From Hypomyces perniciosus (lineage: Eukaryota > Ascomycota > Sordariomycetes > Hypocreales > Hypocreaceae), in contig SPDT01000007.1 in NCBI GenBank assembly GCA_008477525.1, positions 372,001 to 436,000 on the forward strand: a stretch of 64,000 nucleotides of DNA, in the 5' to 3' direction. The position numbers were made by a program, and so were the translations under genes. The notes beneath the pieces were generated by a model. The model made no database searches. It had not been told where the DNA came from and was given only the letters and a program-made list of their open reading frames with translations. Positions 10,671 through 21,810 of the stretch are shown piece after piece (position 1 is the first letter of the stretch; each line of letters opens with the position of its first letter).

Positions 10671-12600
10671 AGTTTGAACTACTTAAATGTGCATGTTCAT
10701 ATTGCTTGTTGCTCGTTATTCTTCGGAATTCATGAAGACTTGATAATAAGGGCTTCTTGGATCCTTATACCCGGGTGACAACACTTGAACAAAAAGTGGC
10801 CGTCCCAACAAACCCCCTTTACTAACTACGCGTTATCTGGTGTATACGTTTAAAGACACTAACTAGAATCCCTCACTGGGCGTCAGATCTTGCACAATCC
10901 AGGTACATACAAGTACCGCAATGATCTCAAAGTTAAATGGGTGAGCCACTCCCACGATACCTACAATCTTACCGATGTATTTCTGGACGAACTGAATGCT
11001 GACTTCGTATTTATGGCTCAATATAGATGGTTTATGTAGATATAAGGTGCGCTTGAGGTACCTGTATAGGGCCAAACCAGTACCAAGCCAAGCTTTACGA
11101 TCCTTCAGATAGCTTGATTCGGTCCCGCCCCCAAAATCTATCACTTTTGCCTTTTAGGCCGCTTCGTACAGAGTACGACAACAAGTATAGGGAGTTTTAG
11201 GTACTATATTAGCAGGGGGAATCCGGAGCTTGCCTAACGTTGAAGGGATATAGATAAATTACTATTTCACACACGCATACTATCTCTCTTTGCAGACAAC
11301 TTCCAATTCTGACCCACCCCCGCCACGCCCGCCCCACCACTACATTTCATACTACATAGTGCATACTACTACAGTGAACCCTGTCCATAACGATACTCAC
11401 GGTTGCACTGGCGCTATCGGTATACAAAGGTTATCGTTAGAACCAGGTTTTTGTGGGTAATGTACTACACTAATAAATCTACACTCAATTTGCACTTGAA
11501 GCTGTTACTAGATACTTTTTAATAGAATCCTGCTTTTTCGGAGCAGTATTTCTTTAAGGGCATCTTTTAAGGTTAAGAAAATAAGCTTACTGAATCCTCT
11601 TAACATCTCGTAGGTCACTATTCCCTTTATTAAGGAACGCCTATTTATCAGATAATAACTTAGAAATCGTTAATTAAGTGAATTTGTGATTGAATTCTAA
11701 TAAAGCCTATTCTGCAAGCTGCTTTTAGTTCTAACCTAGGAATTCGCGGCGTTTTCTGTATAATAATTGCTGTTGCATCTACGAAATGGCAACACGATAT
11801 AGCCTTTTTGTAGGAATTATTATAAAATCGATAAAAAAAATGCGTCTTTATTGTTGTTATAATGCTGCTGTTGTAATATAAAAGGAGGAAAATGCAGTTG
11901 AAGTTAGTGAAATTAGCGTGCCTAAGAAGGCGGCTGTAATAATATTTTCGATATTTGTATATATTACTAAGCAGAATCCTAACGATATCGCGAGTATCGA
12001 GGTTTTTAACCTTTTTGGTGGGAAAACCCCGTGTATACAACAATTCTATTGGTATAAAAAGGTTATCGTTACATGTAGTAATCGTTATAACCAGGGTTTA
12101 CTGTATGTACATAACGAGTAATCAAAATGCGCTAACCACAAAATACTATGTACATTAAAGAGTCATATTATGTACTCGTACTTCGTACTAATTGCAGAAA
12201 ACACCTTGATGACAAGGGCGCGCGTAATTACTTCGTATATAGCTATCTACCTAGTGTGCAGGAGGCAGATTTTAGCGGGCTGCTAATATGCGTTTATTGA
12301 CCTAGGTTTTGTTTACTCTCTACTCCGTATGAAGTACTTCGTACAATTGCCTAATTTACGGAATTGGGCTTAGTGCCTAGGATATTGGGAGGAATTGGAA
12401 GTTGTGTGCGAATTACAGAGATATACGTGTATATAAATAGTAATTCTCCTACATTAAATGGTTATCTTAACTACTCTACACAAAAACACATTTATGACGT
12501 AGCTCTGAATAATAATAAAGGCTCGCGCAATTATATCACAGCTATCCGGTATGCAGGAGGGAGATTTTCGCGGGCTGCTTAGTCGCAGTTTGGCTTGTTT
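10671..12600. other. Intergenic DNA between PKS start and UbiA relic
   Basis: Composition is normal for gene space at both ends, with an AT-richer stretch at about 11460-12130. A 93-codon open frame at 10863-11144 (minus, beginning MIDFGGGTESSYL) resembles no family I recognise and has no clear codon signature. The region holds two copies of GTACTTCGTAC (12178-12188, 12334-12344) and a roughly 100-bp duplication next to the UbiA relic. It should include the PKS promoter just upstream of 10670; no distinct TATA element could be assigned. Confidence 0.5.
12205..12310 (+). repeat. Direct repeat, copy 1 (about 100 bp)
   Basis: Matches 12510-12605 with gaps and mismatches. The best preserved parts are a GCGCGYAATTA-like block, GCTATC, and the stretch around GCGGGCTGCT followed by TTGTTTAC. 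Possibly a miniature element or a local duplication. Confidence 0.55.
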
Positions 12601-12605
12601 ACACC
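12510..12605 (+). repeat. Direct repeat, copy 2, abutting the UbiA relic
   Basis: Second copy of 12205-12310. It ends exactly where recognisable UbiA coding sequence starts, so it may mark the breakpoint that removed the 5' end of that gene. Confidence 0.5.
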
Positions 12606-13553
12606 CCTTACCACGCCTACACCGTCTGGCTCTTCACATACAGCAACCTCAGACACCTTCTTGCCCAGCATCCTTTTTGCCCTGTCGTCCGCCTTTTCCC
12701 CCTCCTATTAGGCTTTGATACCCCTGAGCATCCCGCACCCTCAGCTTTCTCAAACGCCACCCGCCTCCCCCTGGGTGGGATCTGGCTATGGCTCGCACCG
12801 TTACTCTTCTGCCTGCACAACCAGCACTACCCTGCCTCGATCGCCGAAGACGCCATTAATAGGCTGTGGCGGCCGCTGTCGGCGAAACGCATCCCCATAT
12901 CCCAAACCTACAAACTAATGGCGGCGGCCTACCCAATCTGGTATTTTACCAGCTGGCAGCTTGGTGTGATATGCCAGTGCATCGTACTGACCGGCCTGTC
13001 CATATACTACAATGAGCTTGGGGGCAGTGATCTGGGCGGCTTCTCTAGAAACATCCTCAACGCGTCGGGCTACTCGTGCTTCCTAGCAGGCACGCTGCAG
13101 GCATTGCTGGGACTGGGCTACGATGTCTACAACCCAAAGGCCGCCGCGTAGCTCCTCATGGTGTGCCTGAGCATCTTCACGACGATTCACGTACAGGACT
13201 TTCGCGACGAGCCCGGCGACATACTGCGGGGGCGAAAGACGCTGCAGACGACCGTAGGCGACGTCAAGAGCAGGTGGCTGGTTGTCCTTGCCGCCATCTT
13301 CTGGTCCATCTTCATCCCCATCACCCTAAACTTAGGCGTCGAGACGCTGCTCGTATCCTGCCTGTTTGTGGCAATCTTTTCGTATGCGGTTCTGCGGTGC
13401 TTGTGGCTCCGGACAGTAGCCCGAGACATCAAGGCCTACGAAGCTTGGTGTCTCTGGTTTATGTGTATCCTCTTGTTGCCGTGGATCCACAGTATAGCTG
13501 TCATGAAACCCGGTTGGCCGACGTGGATGACCAGGTGGCCAGCTTGGTCGTGA
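12604..13553 (+). pseudogene. UbiA-family membrane prenyltransferase or terpene cyclase, broken
   Basis: Integral-membrane UbiA superfamily protein of the fungal secondary-metabolism type. Motifs: YHAYTVWLFTYSNLR near the N-terminus; HNQHYPASIAEDAINRLWRPL, the first aspartate-rich region (NQ..S..ED..N..WRP form); several hydrophobic helices; and IHVQDFRDEPGD, the second diphosphate/Mg-binding motif, followed by RGRKTLQTTVGD. Lesions: an in-frame TAG at 13149-13151 between PKAAA and LLMVCL, where relatives would plausibly have Trp (TGG>TAG); and a frame disturbance around 12650-12710, where another frame reads DTFLPSILFALSSAF, as expected at that place. No start codon is seen before 12604. The motif form resembles the UbiA-type sesquiterpene cyclase of fumagillin biosynthesis as well as related prenyltransferases; which activity it had is unknown. 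Confidence 0.85.
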
Positions 13554-14280
13554 TCCAGCTGGATCGCGACCAGCCCGAAGATCTTCGGGCGATGGCGACA
13601 CAGCCAGTTCAGCTGAACCTGATGGAGGGTCGTTTGAGTATCATTACTGGTGAATGGTACGTCGTCGGGTCAACGGATGCCAACGGCAGCCGTAACCCAG
13701 GGAGTTTAAGAACTATCACAAGAAGCCTCATCTGTTTCAACTCTTCAGAGATCAATAGTATCATCAACCCGTTGAGCCGCTCATCACTTCTTGCATAACC
13801 TATTCGCACCTCCTAACAGCATGCTCATATCCAATAACATACCCCTTCCTACTAACAGGGCTGCCATCTTTAGGCACAGCATAACATTCCCACTACTGTA
13901 GGGACCCAAGAGGAACTTCGCTCCCACGGAAGGGCAGCGTGGTCGGCTTGGAGTATGGCCGCCAGATCCCACACAGAGTGATAGCAGCCTCGGTTTGAGC
14001 CTTGGGACAGGCCTAGATTCATCAATCCGCAACCTGAGACCTAATGGAGTGTCAAGTGTCCTATTAGCCTGCAATGAATGATGTAGGACTGATAAGCGGC
14101 TGTCACGTAGCCGCGTTTCGAGGATGTTTCAAAACTTCAAGTTCAAGGTTACATTGGATAGAACCCCCAGGTCAACTGAGCAGCCAGGGACATAGCTATC
14201 TCGGTGGCTTAGTAAATCAATTACTGCAATATATAGGAAAACATCGCAATATTTGCATAACATTCTGCGCCATTTCTCAT
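13554..14280. other. Intergenic DNA, nothing recognised
   Basis: Gene-like base composition but no frame with a recognisable motif. Two open frames on the minus strand (13609-13809, 13784-14074) are rich in Arg, Pro, Ser and Leu and look like chance translations. Must hold the 3' end signals of both the UbiA relic and the SDR gene, which converge here. Confidence 0.5.
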
Positions 14281-15449
14281 TTAGCTGGTAGCGGCTTGTG
14301 CCAGTAGTATGAATTGGGCGACGGCGTCCATGACACCCGCCTCATACGTCCTAAACTTAACACCAATATCCTCCTCATCCTTGCTTGAGTCAACCAGTGT
14401 CTTTAACGTAGGAACGTTTCCATTACAATTGAAAAGCTTGTTCTCAATTGTAGCAGGATAGTTCGACTTGACAATATCAATGGAGTCGTTCCAGGAAAAA
14501 TCTGGACCGTTGTTGGCCGTGTTCCAAACCGGGAGAATTTTCCTGACAGTATGGCTTGGGACATCAACCGATATGGATTTGACGTGGGCCACGGCCACGT
14601 CGTCTATGTGGGAATAGACAGAGTGAACGTTTGGGAAAGGGAAGCCCAGCAGAGGCGCCAGTGCCACCATGTTTCCGCCCACCACGAGGTCCTGTGAACC
14701 CGAAGCGAGCTCATTACGACCAACTGTAGTTGCGGGAAGAACGCTGACAATCGAAAAGTGCGGCTTGTTGATCCTCACGTACTCCTCGACTACCTTGGCT
14801 GCCCTGATCTTGGAAATGACGTAGGCAAGTATGCCAGGAGCCTGCTCTGGGGCAGGAGAAATGAGGTCTTCGGCAATTGGAGATTCAGCTAGTTCAACGC
14901 TTGTCAGTCACTTCAAAAGATACAAAGAATGATGAGACTCACATGTATACACGCGATCCGAGTCAGCCTGAATGCTCTCGCCGGTAAGAAGCACCGATAT
15001 AGATGATGTTATAACAACGCGCTTGATGCTGGTAAATTTAGAAGCAGCATCGAGGACATTCTGCGTGATCTTCAATGCGGGTCCAACAAGGCCGTCTATT
15101 TTGATGACTTTCGCTGCGCTGCCGTCGTTCGGAACCTGGGGAGAAGCCACGTGTAGCACGGCAGACACATCATTTAGATGAGGCTCGAATGCATTGGCCG
15201 CAGTGAAGTCGGGAATGACGGCAAACTCAACGTCCGAGACATATGCCTTGATGGAAAGGGCCGACTTGATGTTGTCGACTTGGGAGTCCTTGCGCACGAC
15301 ACCGCGAACACGGTAGCCAGCGGCCAATGCCTCGGCTAACACTCTAAAGCCGATGTGGCCCGAAACTCCAGTGATCTGAACCAAATATAAGTAGTGTAAA
15401 GTCACCACGACGACACTTAAATACACACCAAAACAAGCTCTTTAGTCAT
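14281..15449 (-). CDS. Extended SDR reductase (dihydroflavonol-4-reductase / GRE2-like)
   Basis: NAD(P)-dependent reductase of the extended short-chain dehydrogenase family, likely cytosolic, reducing a ketone or aldehyde. Three exons: 15449-15429, 15375-14943 and 14888-14281, with introns of 53 and 54 bp (GTGTGT...CAG, GTGAGT...TAG). The spliced frame is 353 codons, typical for the family. Motifs: ITGVSGHIGF, the TGxxGxxG cofactor loop, directly after the first intron; TSSIS with the catalytic serine; AYVISK with the Tyr-x-x-x-Lys pair directly after exon 3 begins; the C-terminal part reads HIDDVAVAHV, a substrate-pocket strand common in this family. No stop or frameshift. Its neighbours (UbiA relic, P450, PKS relic) suggest a former biosynthetic cluster in which it would tailor the product; substrate unknown. 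Confidence 0.92.
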
Positions 15450-15660
15450 TGTAAGAAGAAGCCTTGGTAGAATTTCTGCTTGCTGGAAGAGGTATTAGTG
15501 TGGGATTGATCAGGTTGCAAGTAAAAGGTCTGCTTAGTAGCGGCAGCATTAACATGGCGATATGAATATATATATACAAAGCAAGTAGAGTACATCTTCA
15601 CAACTCTACAACTTCTTACAACATTTAGTCATAATTATAGGGAGCCGTTTTAGGCTCCCT
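15450..15660 (-). promoter_or_regulatory. Upstream region of the SDR gene
   Basis: About 210 bp between the SDR start codon and the 190-bp tandem repeat. It contains TATATATA about 120 bp before the start (around 15568), a possible TATA element for minus-strand transcription. No other site recognised. Confidence 0.3.
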
Positions 15661-16050
15661 GATTGGTGCCGAGAACCTTTAACGTTAACGCTGCGGAGCA
15701 TAGTGAGATTGCGTAACCCAGTATATTAGCTCTAGTTAACGCTATATCTATACCTGTAAAAATCTCGTTCATAGGATTTAAAGGGAACTAGAATGCAACT
15801 TAACCTGACAGCTTCCGCAAATAATTTTAGGGAACTGTTTTATGCGCTCTAATTGGTGCCGAGAACCTCTAACGTTAACGCTGCAGAGGATAGTGAGATT
15901 GCGTAACCTAGTATATTAGCTCTACCTAATACTATATCTATACCTAAAAAAATCTAGTTTATAGGATCTAAAGGAAACTAGAATATAATTTAACTTAACA
16001 GCTTCTATGAATAATTTTAAAGAACTGTTTTATGCGCTCTGATTGGTGCA
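15661..16050. repeat. Tandem repeat, 190-bp unit, two full copies plus a start
   Basis: Units begin at 15661, 15851 and 16041, each with ATTGGTGC, exactly 190 bp apart. Units 1 and 2 match over their whole length (GAGAACCT, TAACGTTAACGCTGC, TAGTGAGATTGCGTAACC, TATATTAGCTCTA, ending TTTTATGCGCTCT). Unit 3 matches only for about the first 15-20 bp and then diverges. Differences between units 1 and 2 are mostly C/T and A/G. A weaker relative lies at about 16375-16435. Function unknown. Confidence 0.85.
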
Positions 16051-17032
16051 GAGATAAGGGACGGTAACAGTAAGCAGAGTGGAGTAACTTGCAGAAATTC
16101 GGGTATACACTGTGCAATTACAGGGATTATGAGACAAGGAAGAAGTGTGTAATAGGGTGCAATCAATACTTGGATTTCGGATGCTCCCCTCGTCACCCAA
16201 AATTGGCTGTTACGAGGGGTTTATTTATATACATCTAACCAGGATAAGGTTCCTATGCATTCCCAACGGATGTTGATTTACACTCCCCTAGTTGATCCGG
16301 TTGATCCGTGCCGTTTGCGGCCACACTGGGCCACAGGCTTCCTAGCTAACATAGGATAAGGATGCTACTCAAGATAGCTCCATCTATGACTATATCCACA
16401 TCTGTAAGGATCCAATTCAGAGGATCTGATTAGCTCACCACTGTACTTCGTACGGAGGCAACGCTGCACACAACTCAATTTCACCCAATTCAATTCAAAC
16501 AATTCAAATATAACCCTAAATTATTCAATCTAAAAGTATATTGATAGAGAAATTGAATTGATTGATGACAAAGGTAATTTCATACCTTTATCAGGTATAT
16601 GAAAAATAAGTATTTTTCCTAGGATTTTCCTTAAAATGTTAGCAATTTTCAAGTATAGGGTAAGTGCTTATATAATATATGCTTATATAATATTAAAATT
16701 TAGCGCTCGCGCTAATGCGCGGGATTTTCTATTATTATATTTTTACCTGCTTTACCTTTACTTAGTTATATTTCTAGGTAGATTAATTTACTCAATTTAA
16801 TTCAATTTGAAAATCTCAAATTGCAATTTCAATCCTGATGCCCTTAATCCAAGCATACAGGTCCTGAGATTGAATTGTGTTCAGCGTTGTACTCCGTAGC
16901 GGAGTGGATTTGCTTACTTCGTCCACCTTGCCGCGCGCCGACTACCAGCCAACACCTGCTACTTCCGCACGACACAACTCTTGAAAGATCTCGTCGGGTT
17001 GTGCAAGAACAGTCCGGGCCCTGTACCTTGCA
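16051..17032. other. Intergenic DNA between SDR and Clr5 genes
   Basis: Mixed composition. An AT-rich stretch at about 16480-16850 is rich in CAATTCAATT-like words. GTACTTCGTAC occurs at 16443-16453 and GTACTCCGTA at 16889-16898. Around 16375-16435 there is a diverged relative of the 190-bp unit. The last 150 bp should contain the promoter of the Clr5 gene. No gene seen. Confidence 0.5.
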
Positions 17033-18550
17033 TTGCATTACAGTGAGAGTCATCAGCAAATCAAGATGAAAAACCAGTCGCTCAAACAACGGCCACTAGC
17101 CCCGCACCCACGCCAATCTCGTGGAGCAAAGCAAGACTCAGCAGCCATGCATCACCCTCACGATGAGTGGATGGCCATGTACCCATACATACAAAGGCTG
17201 TATGAGGTTGAGGGGTACAAGCTACGTGAGCTCAAGTCCCGTATGGAGTTGGAGCATGGGTTCAAAGCGACGTGAGACTCTACGCTCACTGGCTAACAAT
17301 TACATTACAGCTAACAATAATGTTGCAGCGATATGATGTACAAGAAGCGGTTTACGCAATGGGGCTTGACAAAAAGCAGACACATCAAGCGGAAGGCCTC
17401 TTCTTCACCAAAGCCCGACTCCGTGGAGCAATCCCAGAACAAAGTGTTGCATATGAAAAGGTTTCCCTTCGAAGGACGGACCTCTGCCCTGGGGCGTGAA
17501 ACACAACAGACCACTACAGGCCTTATTTGTAGACCTTCTATGACACCATCGGAAAAAGCATTAGCAGAGGTCATAGCGAGTATTCGTCATTGGAGTCTGG
17601 CCGTATTGCCAGGCTGCCATAGCCGACCTGATCGGCAATGCGTCTCATCAAAGGCGGGAGTTCGTTCCAGCAGCACGCTCCTCTATCAAACCTTTATGCT
17701 AGCAATGGATCTATTATCTCGTGGATACGGCGTGTTGGCAGGAAAAGCCGTGCGAAAAGCCTTCATTCTGCTGGAAGATGCCACCAGCGACCAAACCCCT
17801 GTTCTGATGTGGAATTTAATCGACCTAATGCTTGAGATGAGCCTGCAGGGGCAAGGGAAGCTACTGAGAGCTTTTATCACGCACCTTACGGCGCTGACAA
17901 ATTGGAGAGATCCGAGAAACCATCCCATTATGCAATTGGCAACCAGGCTGCGATATATTGACGAAATCTCGTCAGGTTGGGAGACGAGTATTTTGAGCGC
18001 TGCAAGCAAATGTAGCTTCGACTGCATCTATGACCACGTCTTGTCGAACTTCCTGCCCTGTGAAGAGGGGTTACTTTGGGAATGCTGTCTCTCTCGGGTC
18101 GGCCCCTGTATGACTCCTAGCGACGATCCTCTGGTGTTGACCAGCTGGATGACACATACGCAGGCAGAAGGAAACGCAGCATCAAAGGCTGTTAAATCTG
18201 CTCTAGAGGCCTTATTTTCAGCACAGACAAGTATTGCAAGTATTCCAGGAGAGATAACCGTAGCGGTTCAGAATGGTGGTGACCTATTAGGAGCAGTAGT
18301 CGAACGGCGTGGGAGAGCAGCTGATGCACGAAAGTTGCTGGCAAAAGTAGTTAGCAGCTCAGGCGGTCGGCAGACCTTCGAAGAGGCAGCAATAAGTCGC
18401 AACGAGGATGGTCGGTCTTGTCCTCGAGATGTTTGGGAGATGTGGTATTTAGCGAAGCAATTCGATGCCGTAGGCATAGTTGTTGAAGCAAGGAAATGCG
18501 ACATGACTGCAATGAGGAGGGCTGAAAACTATCTCGCAGATATCGCATGA
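17033..18550 (+). CDS. Clr5-domain protein (putative regulator)
   Basis: Two exons, 17033-17271 and 17329-18550, joined by a 57-bp intron (GTGAGA...CAG). The splice restores ATDMMYKKRFTQWG across the junction. The product has 486 residues from the first ATG; a second ATG at 17066 would give 475. Residues about 44-95 form a Clr5 domain: DEWMAMYPYIQRLY, LRELKSRMELEHGF and the RFTQWGL end. Clr5 domains occur at the N-terminus of many Pezizomycotina proteins thought to act in the nucleus, some near biosynthetic genes. The remaining 390 residues are mainly helical-looking and match nothing I recognise. No lesion is seen. It could regulate the neighbouring SDR and P450, but nothing in the sequence shows that. 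Confidence 0.85.
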
Positions 18551-19631
18551 GAGATCATAAATTAGCTATCGCAGCAGTCAATGGGACAGTGTAGACTGAA
18601 CCGCCTGTGATTTTCTTAACTATGAGTGATTGGCACTGACTCCGTTTACATAACAGTCCCTAGTGACAACAAGCTCGCCCTCGGCGTAGTCAAGTTTAAA
18701 CGGATCAAGCTCCCGAATTAGAGCACCTTTGCACGTGAGTAGCATCCCAAAAGGGTTGACCACCATTTCTTCTGCTGTGTTACGACTAGACTTATGAACT
18801 GCGTAGGGGTATAGGGCAATAAACCCGCACTATAAAAACAGCTACAGTGGAGCTCATGTGTCTTGGATTGAAGATTAGCATCCGATCACTGGCAAAGTGA
18901 ATACGAGTAGATTCATAAATTCTGGTGACTACCATGGGGTTTTGGCTAGGGAGACTTCCATTCTCATCCTCTCAACTCTCGAAGACTTCCAGCAGACGTT
19001 CCACCTATGGAGTCTTTCCCCGAGGGGGAAATAAACCGAGAATAGGTAGGCGAGTCGCCACTTCGGCCGTAGATTCTCAGACCGAAGTTCATGTGGGCTG
19101 TTTTCCTCTCTACACCTGTTTTGTTTGCAGATCCTTCGTCGAACTCGCTTCAGCAATGATTCTAAGTCGGGGAATCCTACAAAACAAGACTCCGCATTTG
19201 ATATTACCCCTCATCTTCACTACTTATCGAACTCGTAGTGTAGTTTAACCGTTGTATGCTTACTTCACAGAGCCAAGCCGTCTTCTTAGTCCAAAAGCTC
19301 AGCGGTATTTCCCCAGCTCCTGACTGAGTAGACGCGCGGCTGTAAGCGCTAGACTGCGGTGGCGTTGTAATTGCACCCTGCAAATGACGCGTTATTCCTG
19401 AAATGATATTTATAGGTACTTCTCTTAGGCGTATGGAGCCATGGCTTGTATCAGGTCTTTACGTGGCCGGCTGACCCGTGTTGTACTGATACCTAATACC
19501 CCTGCCACACTCATTTCAGAGGACAGCAGCTTTCAACTTTGTCGTTTTAATTTCATCATTCTTCCTTTGCTTTGTGGGAATATCTTTCCGCAACGAAACA
19601 GAAACAATTATCGCTGGATCTACAAGCTGCT
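18551..19631. other. Intergenic DNA between Clr5 gene and P450
   Basis: Normal composition, no recognisable coding motif on either strand. An open frame of 107 codons (18925-19248, plus) has no family signature. Contains the 3' end of the Clr5 gene and presumably the P450 promoter. Confidence 0.5.
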
Positions 19632-21648
19632 ATGACCACCATGATCCCGGCTCTAGGGTTCAACCAGCTGGGCATCGGCCAGCTATGTCTGGCCTGGACG
19701 ATAATTGGAGTTCTATCCCACCTACTCTACTTCATCTGCGGACACAGATTCATGCAAACGGTACAAATCGCCGCAGGCCACCTCGTTTCGGCATTCTTGG
19801 TCGGGGTGCCATGCGTCACCTCGCAGGGTATTCGCCAGGGAACTCTCCTGGCCGGCGCAATATCATCATCGTACCTGCTGGGTCTATTCACTAGCATGTC
19901 TATCTATCGCGTTTTCTTTCATCGTCTGGGTCGCTTCCCTGGACCGTTTGCGGCTAAGCTCACCAAATTTTATGGGCCGTGGATTGCGCGAAATGGAAAG
20001 ATGCACCTAGAGCAGAACGTGCTTCTCGACAAGTACGGTGACTTTGTCAGAATAGGTGCGCTTTTTCAAGTCATGGGATAGAGCAGAGCCATGCTAACTA
20101 GTGTCGAGGCCCCAACGAGCTTCTCGTCTTGTCCATGGATGCTCAGCAAAAGGTTCACGGCGCAACCTCCAAGTGTTTCAAGGCCAATACTATCTATGAC
20201 ACTGTCCACTACGAAGGTGAGGCGAACCTAGACACGCTCGGGAACCGACAGGACCACCGTCGGAGACGTCAGATATGGGACAAAGCGCTGAACACGAAAT
20301 ATAAGTCTGATGTCTGTCAAGTGGCGTAGTGAAAGCTGATCGCTTGCGGCGCTGGCATCGTATGAGGAATATGTCAGAGAGGTAGTATACGAGTGGCTAG
20401 ACAAGATCCACTCTCTCAAGGGCCAACCTATCAACACTTCCTTATACTCAACCCTCATTTCGTTTGAAAATATGGGCCGCATGGGATTCTCTACCAACTT
20501 TGGATCCATCAAGGCCGGCAAGGAAGACCCCATGCTGCACCTCATCGAGGTCACATTGGCCAATATCGCCGGGCTTGGTCAGATGCCGTGGCCAGTTGTT
20601 CTTCTGAGTGGATTAGGTCTCGGCGGCGAGCATGCCCAGTTTGAGAAAATGGCGTGTGAGATGACGGATATGAGAATCGAGGTATGTGCAATGTACTCAA
20701 TTGCTACAATACGCATTGACATTCGACGCCGCTAAAGAAAGGAGATGACGCGCATGAAGACTTGATGAAGTACTTCCTCCAAGACTTCCACGCAGAACAA
20801 CCTAAGTCCTTCTTCAACCGTAACATTCTCTACGCGGATTCACAGGCTGTCATTATTGGCGGAACAGACACCATCGCCGCTGCGCTATCCTTTGCCTTCT
20901 ACAACATCGCCAAGGACCCCGAAGTACGACGCAAAATCCGAGAAGAGTTAAAGCCTTTGTTCGGACGCACGAAGCCAGGCGAGTTTACCAACGGCGACCT
21001 GGGTGATGCCGATGCGGAGTACCTCAATGCCGTAATTACCGAGACATTGAGGATGGATAACCCGACGTGCAATAATGCGCCTCGAATGACGCCGCCAGAG
21101 GGGATTGAGGTTGATGGCATGCACATTCCTGGTGATGTGTCGATTTTCGTTCCAATCCACGCATTTCACCGATGTTAGTAGACCCACTCCGTGACCGAGG
21201 ATCATAACCAATGGCCCCCATCTTTCTCGTTGATGTCATCTGTCTCATTGCCCGTCCCATCTTGTTCTACTGCACCTTCTAACAATGCCATGTGATAGGC
21301 GAAAAGTATTTTATGGAACCAAACGAGTTTATCCCCGAACGATGGACGACCCGTCCAGAGCTAGTGCTAGACAAGCGGGCATTCCACCCGTTCCTCCTCG
21401 GTAAGACACAACCACGATACTCCTTTAACACTATGCAAAATAGCTTATAATACACATTATTAGGACCATTCAATTGCGTAGGAAAGAGACTGGCTTTAAT
21501 TGTAATTCGATTGGTGCTAGCCTACACGCTGTGGAACTACGACTTTGAGTTTGCGCCTGGCGAGGATGGGACTGCGATTCACCGGGATGCGATTAACCAA
21601 CTTATTATCAAGGCCGGTAAACTGGAGTGTACCTTTCACCCAAGGTAA
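19632..21648 (+). CDS. Cytochrome P450 monooxygenase
   Basis: Haem-thiolate monooxygenase anchored in the ER membrane. Six exons fit: 19632-20055, 20109-20311, 20367-20681, 20738-21173, 21299-21400, 21464-21648, giving 554 codons in frame. The N-terminus has about three hydrophobic segments followed by the proline-rich hinge (FHRLGRFPGPFAA). Later motifs: helix C region RRRRQIW; helix I GGTDTIAAALSF; ExxR as ETLR; PNEFIPERW; haem loop LLGPFNCVGKR with the ligand cysteine, split by the last intron. The exon 2/3 junction is least certain: the donor is GTCTGT and the intron includes an ALASYEEY-like stretch that could be coding, but any other choice meets a TGA. An upstream in-frame ATG at 19572 is possible. 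It converges with the aminopeptidase relic. Substrate unknown; context suggests secondary metabolism. Confidence 0.87.
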
Positions 21649-21810
21649 TAAAAGGAACGGGAAGAAATTTTGTATGTCGGTGCTGTATTCATGAGTATAA
21701 TGGAACGAAATGATATCGCGATATTATCGGCCCAAAGTCTCGCAAATATGCAAGTGTCTGCCACAAAGGTGAGAGAAACCTTCTACCTCTTAAGCATTGT
21801 ACCATCCAGC

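Noticed and set aside
10863..11144. 93-codon minus-strand open frame upstream of the PKS
   Set aside because: The start (IDFGGG) briefly suggested a kinase DFG loop, but no other kinase motif follows; left unassigned inside the intergenic entry.
13076..13798. 240-codon plus-strand open frame over the UbiA relic
   Set aside because: It runs in another frame, is Arg/Pro-rich, and overlaps the frame that holds the UbiA motifs.
16041..16100. CRISPR-like array from the 190-bp repeats
   Set aside because: Units are long, adjacent and without spacers, and the genome is eukaryotic.
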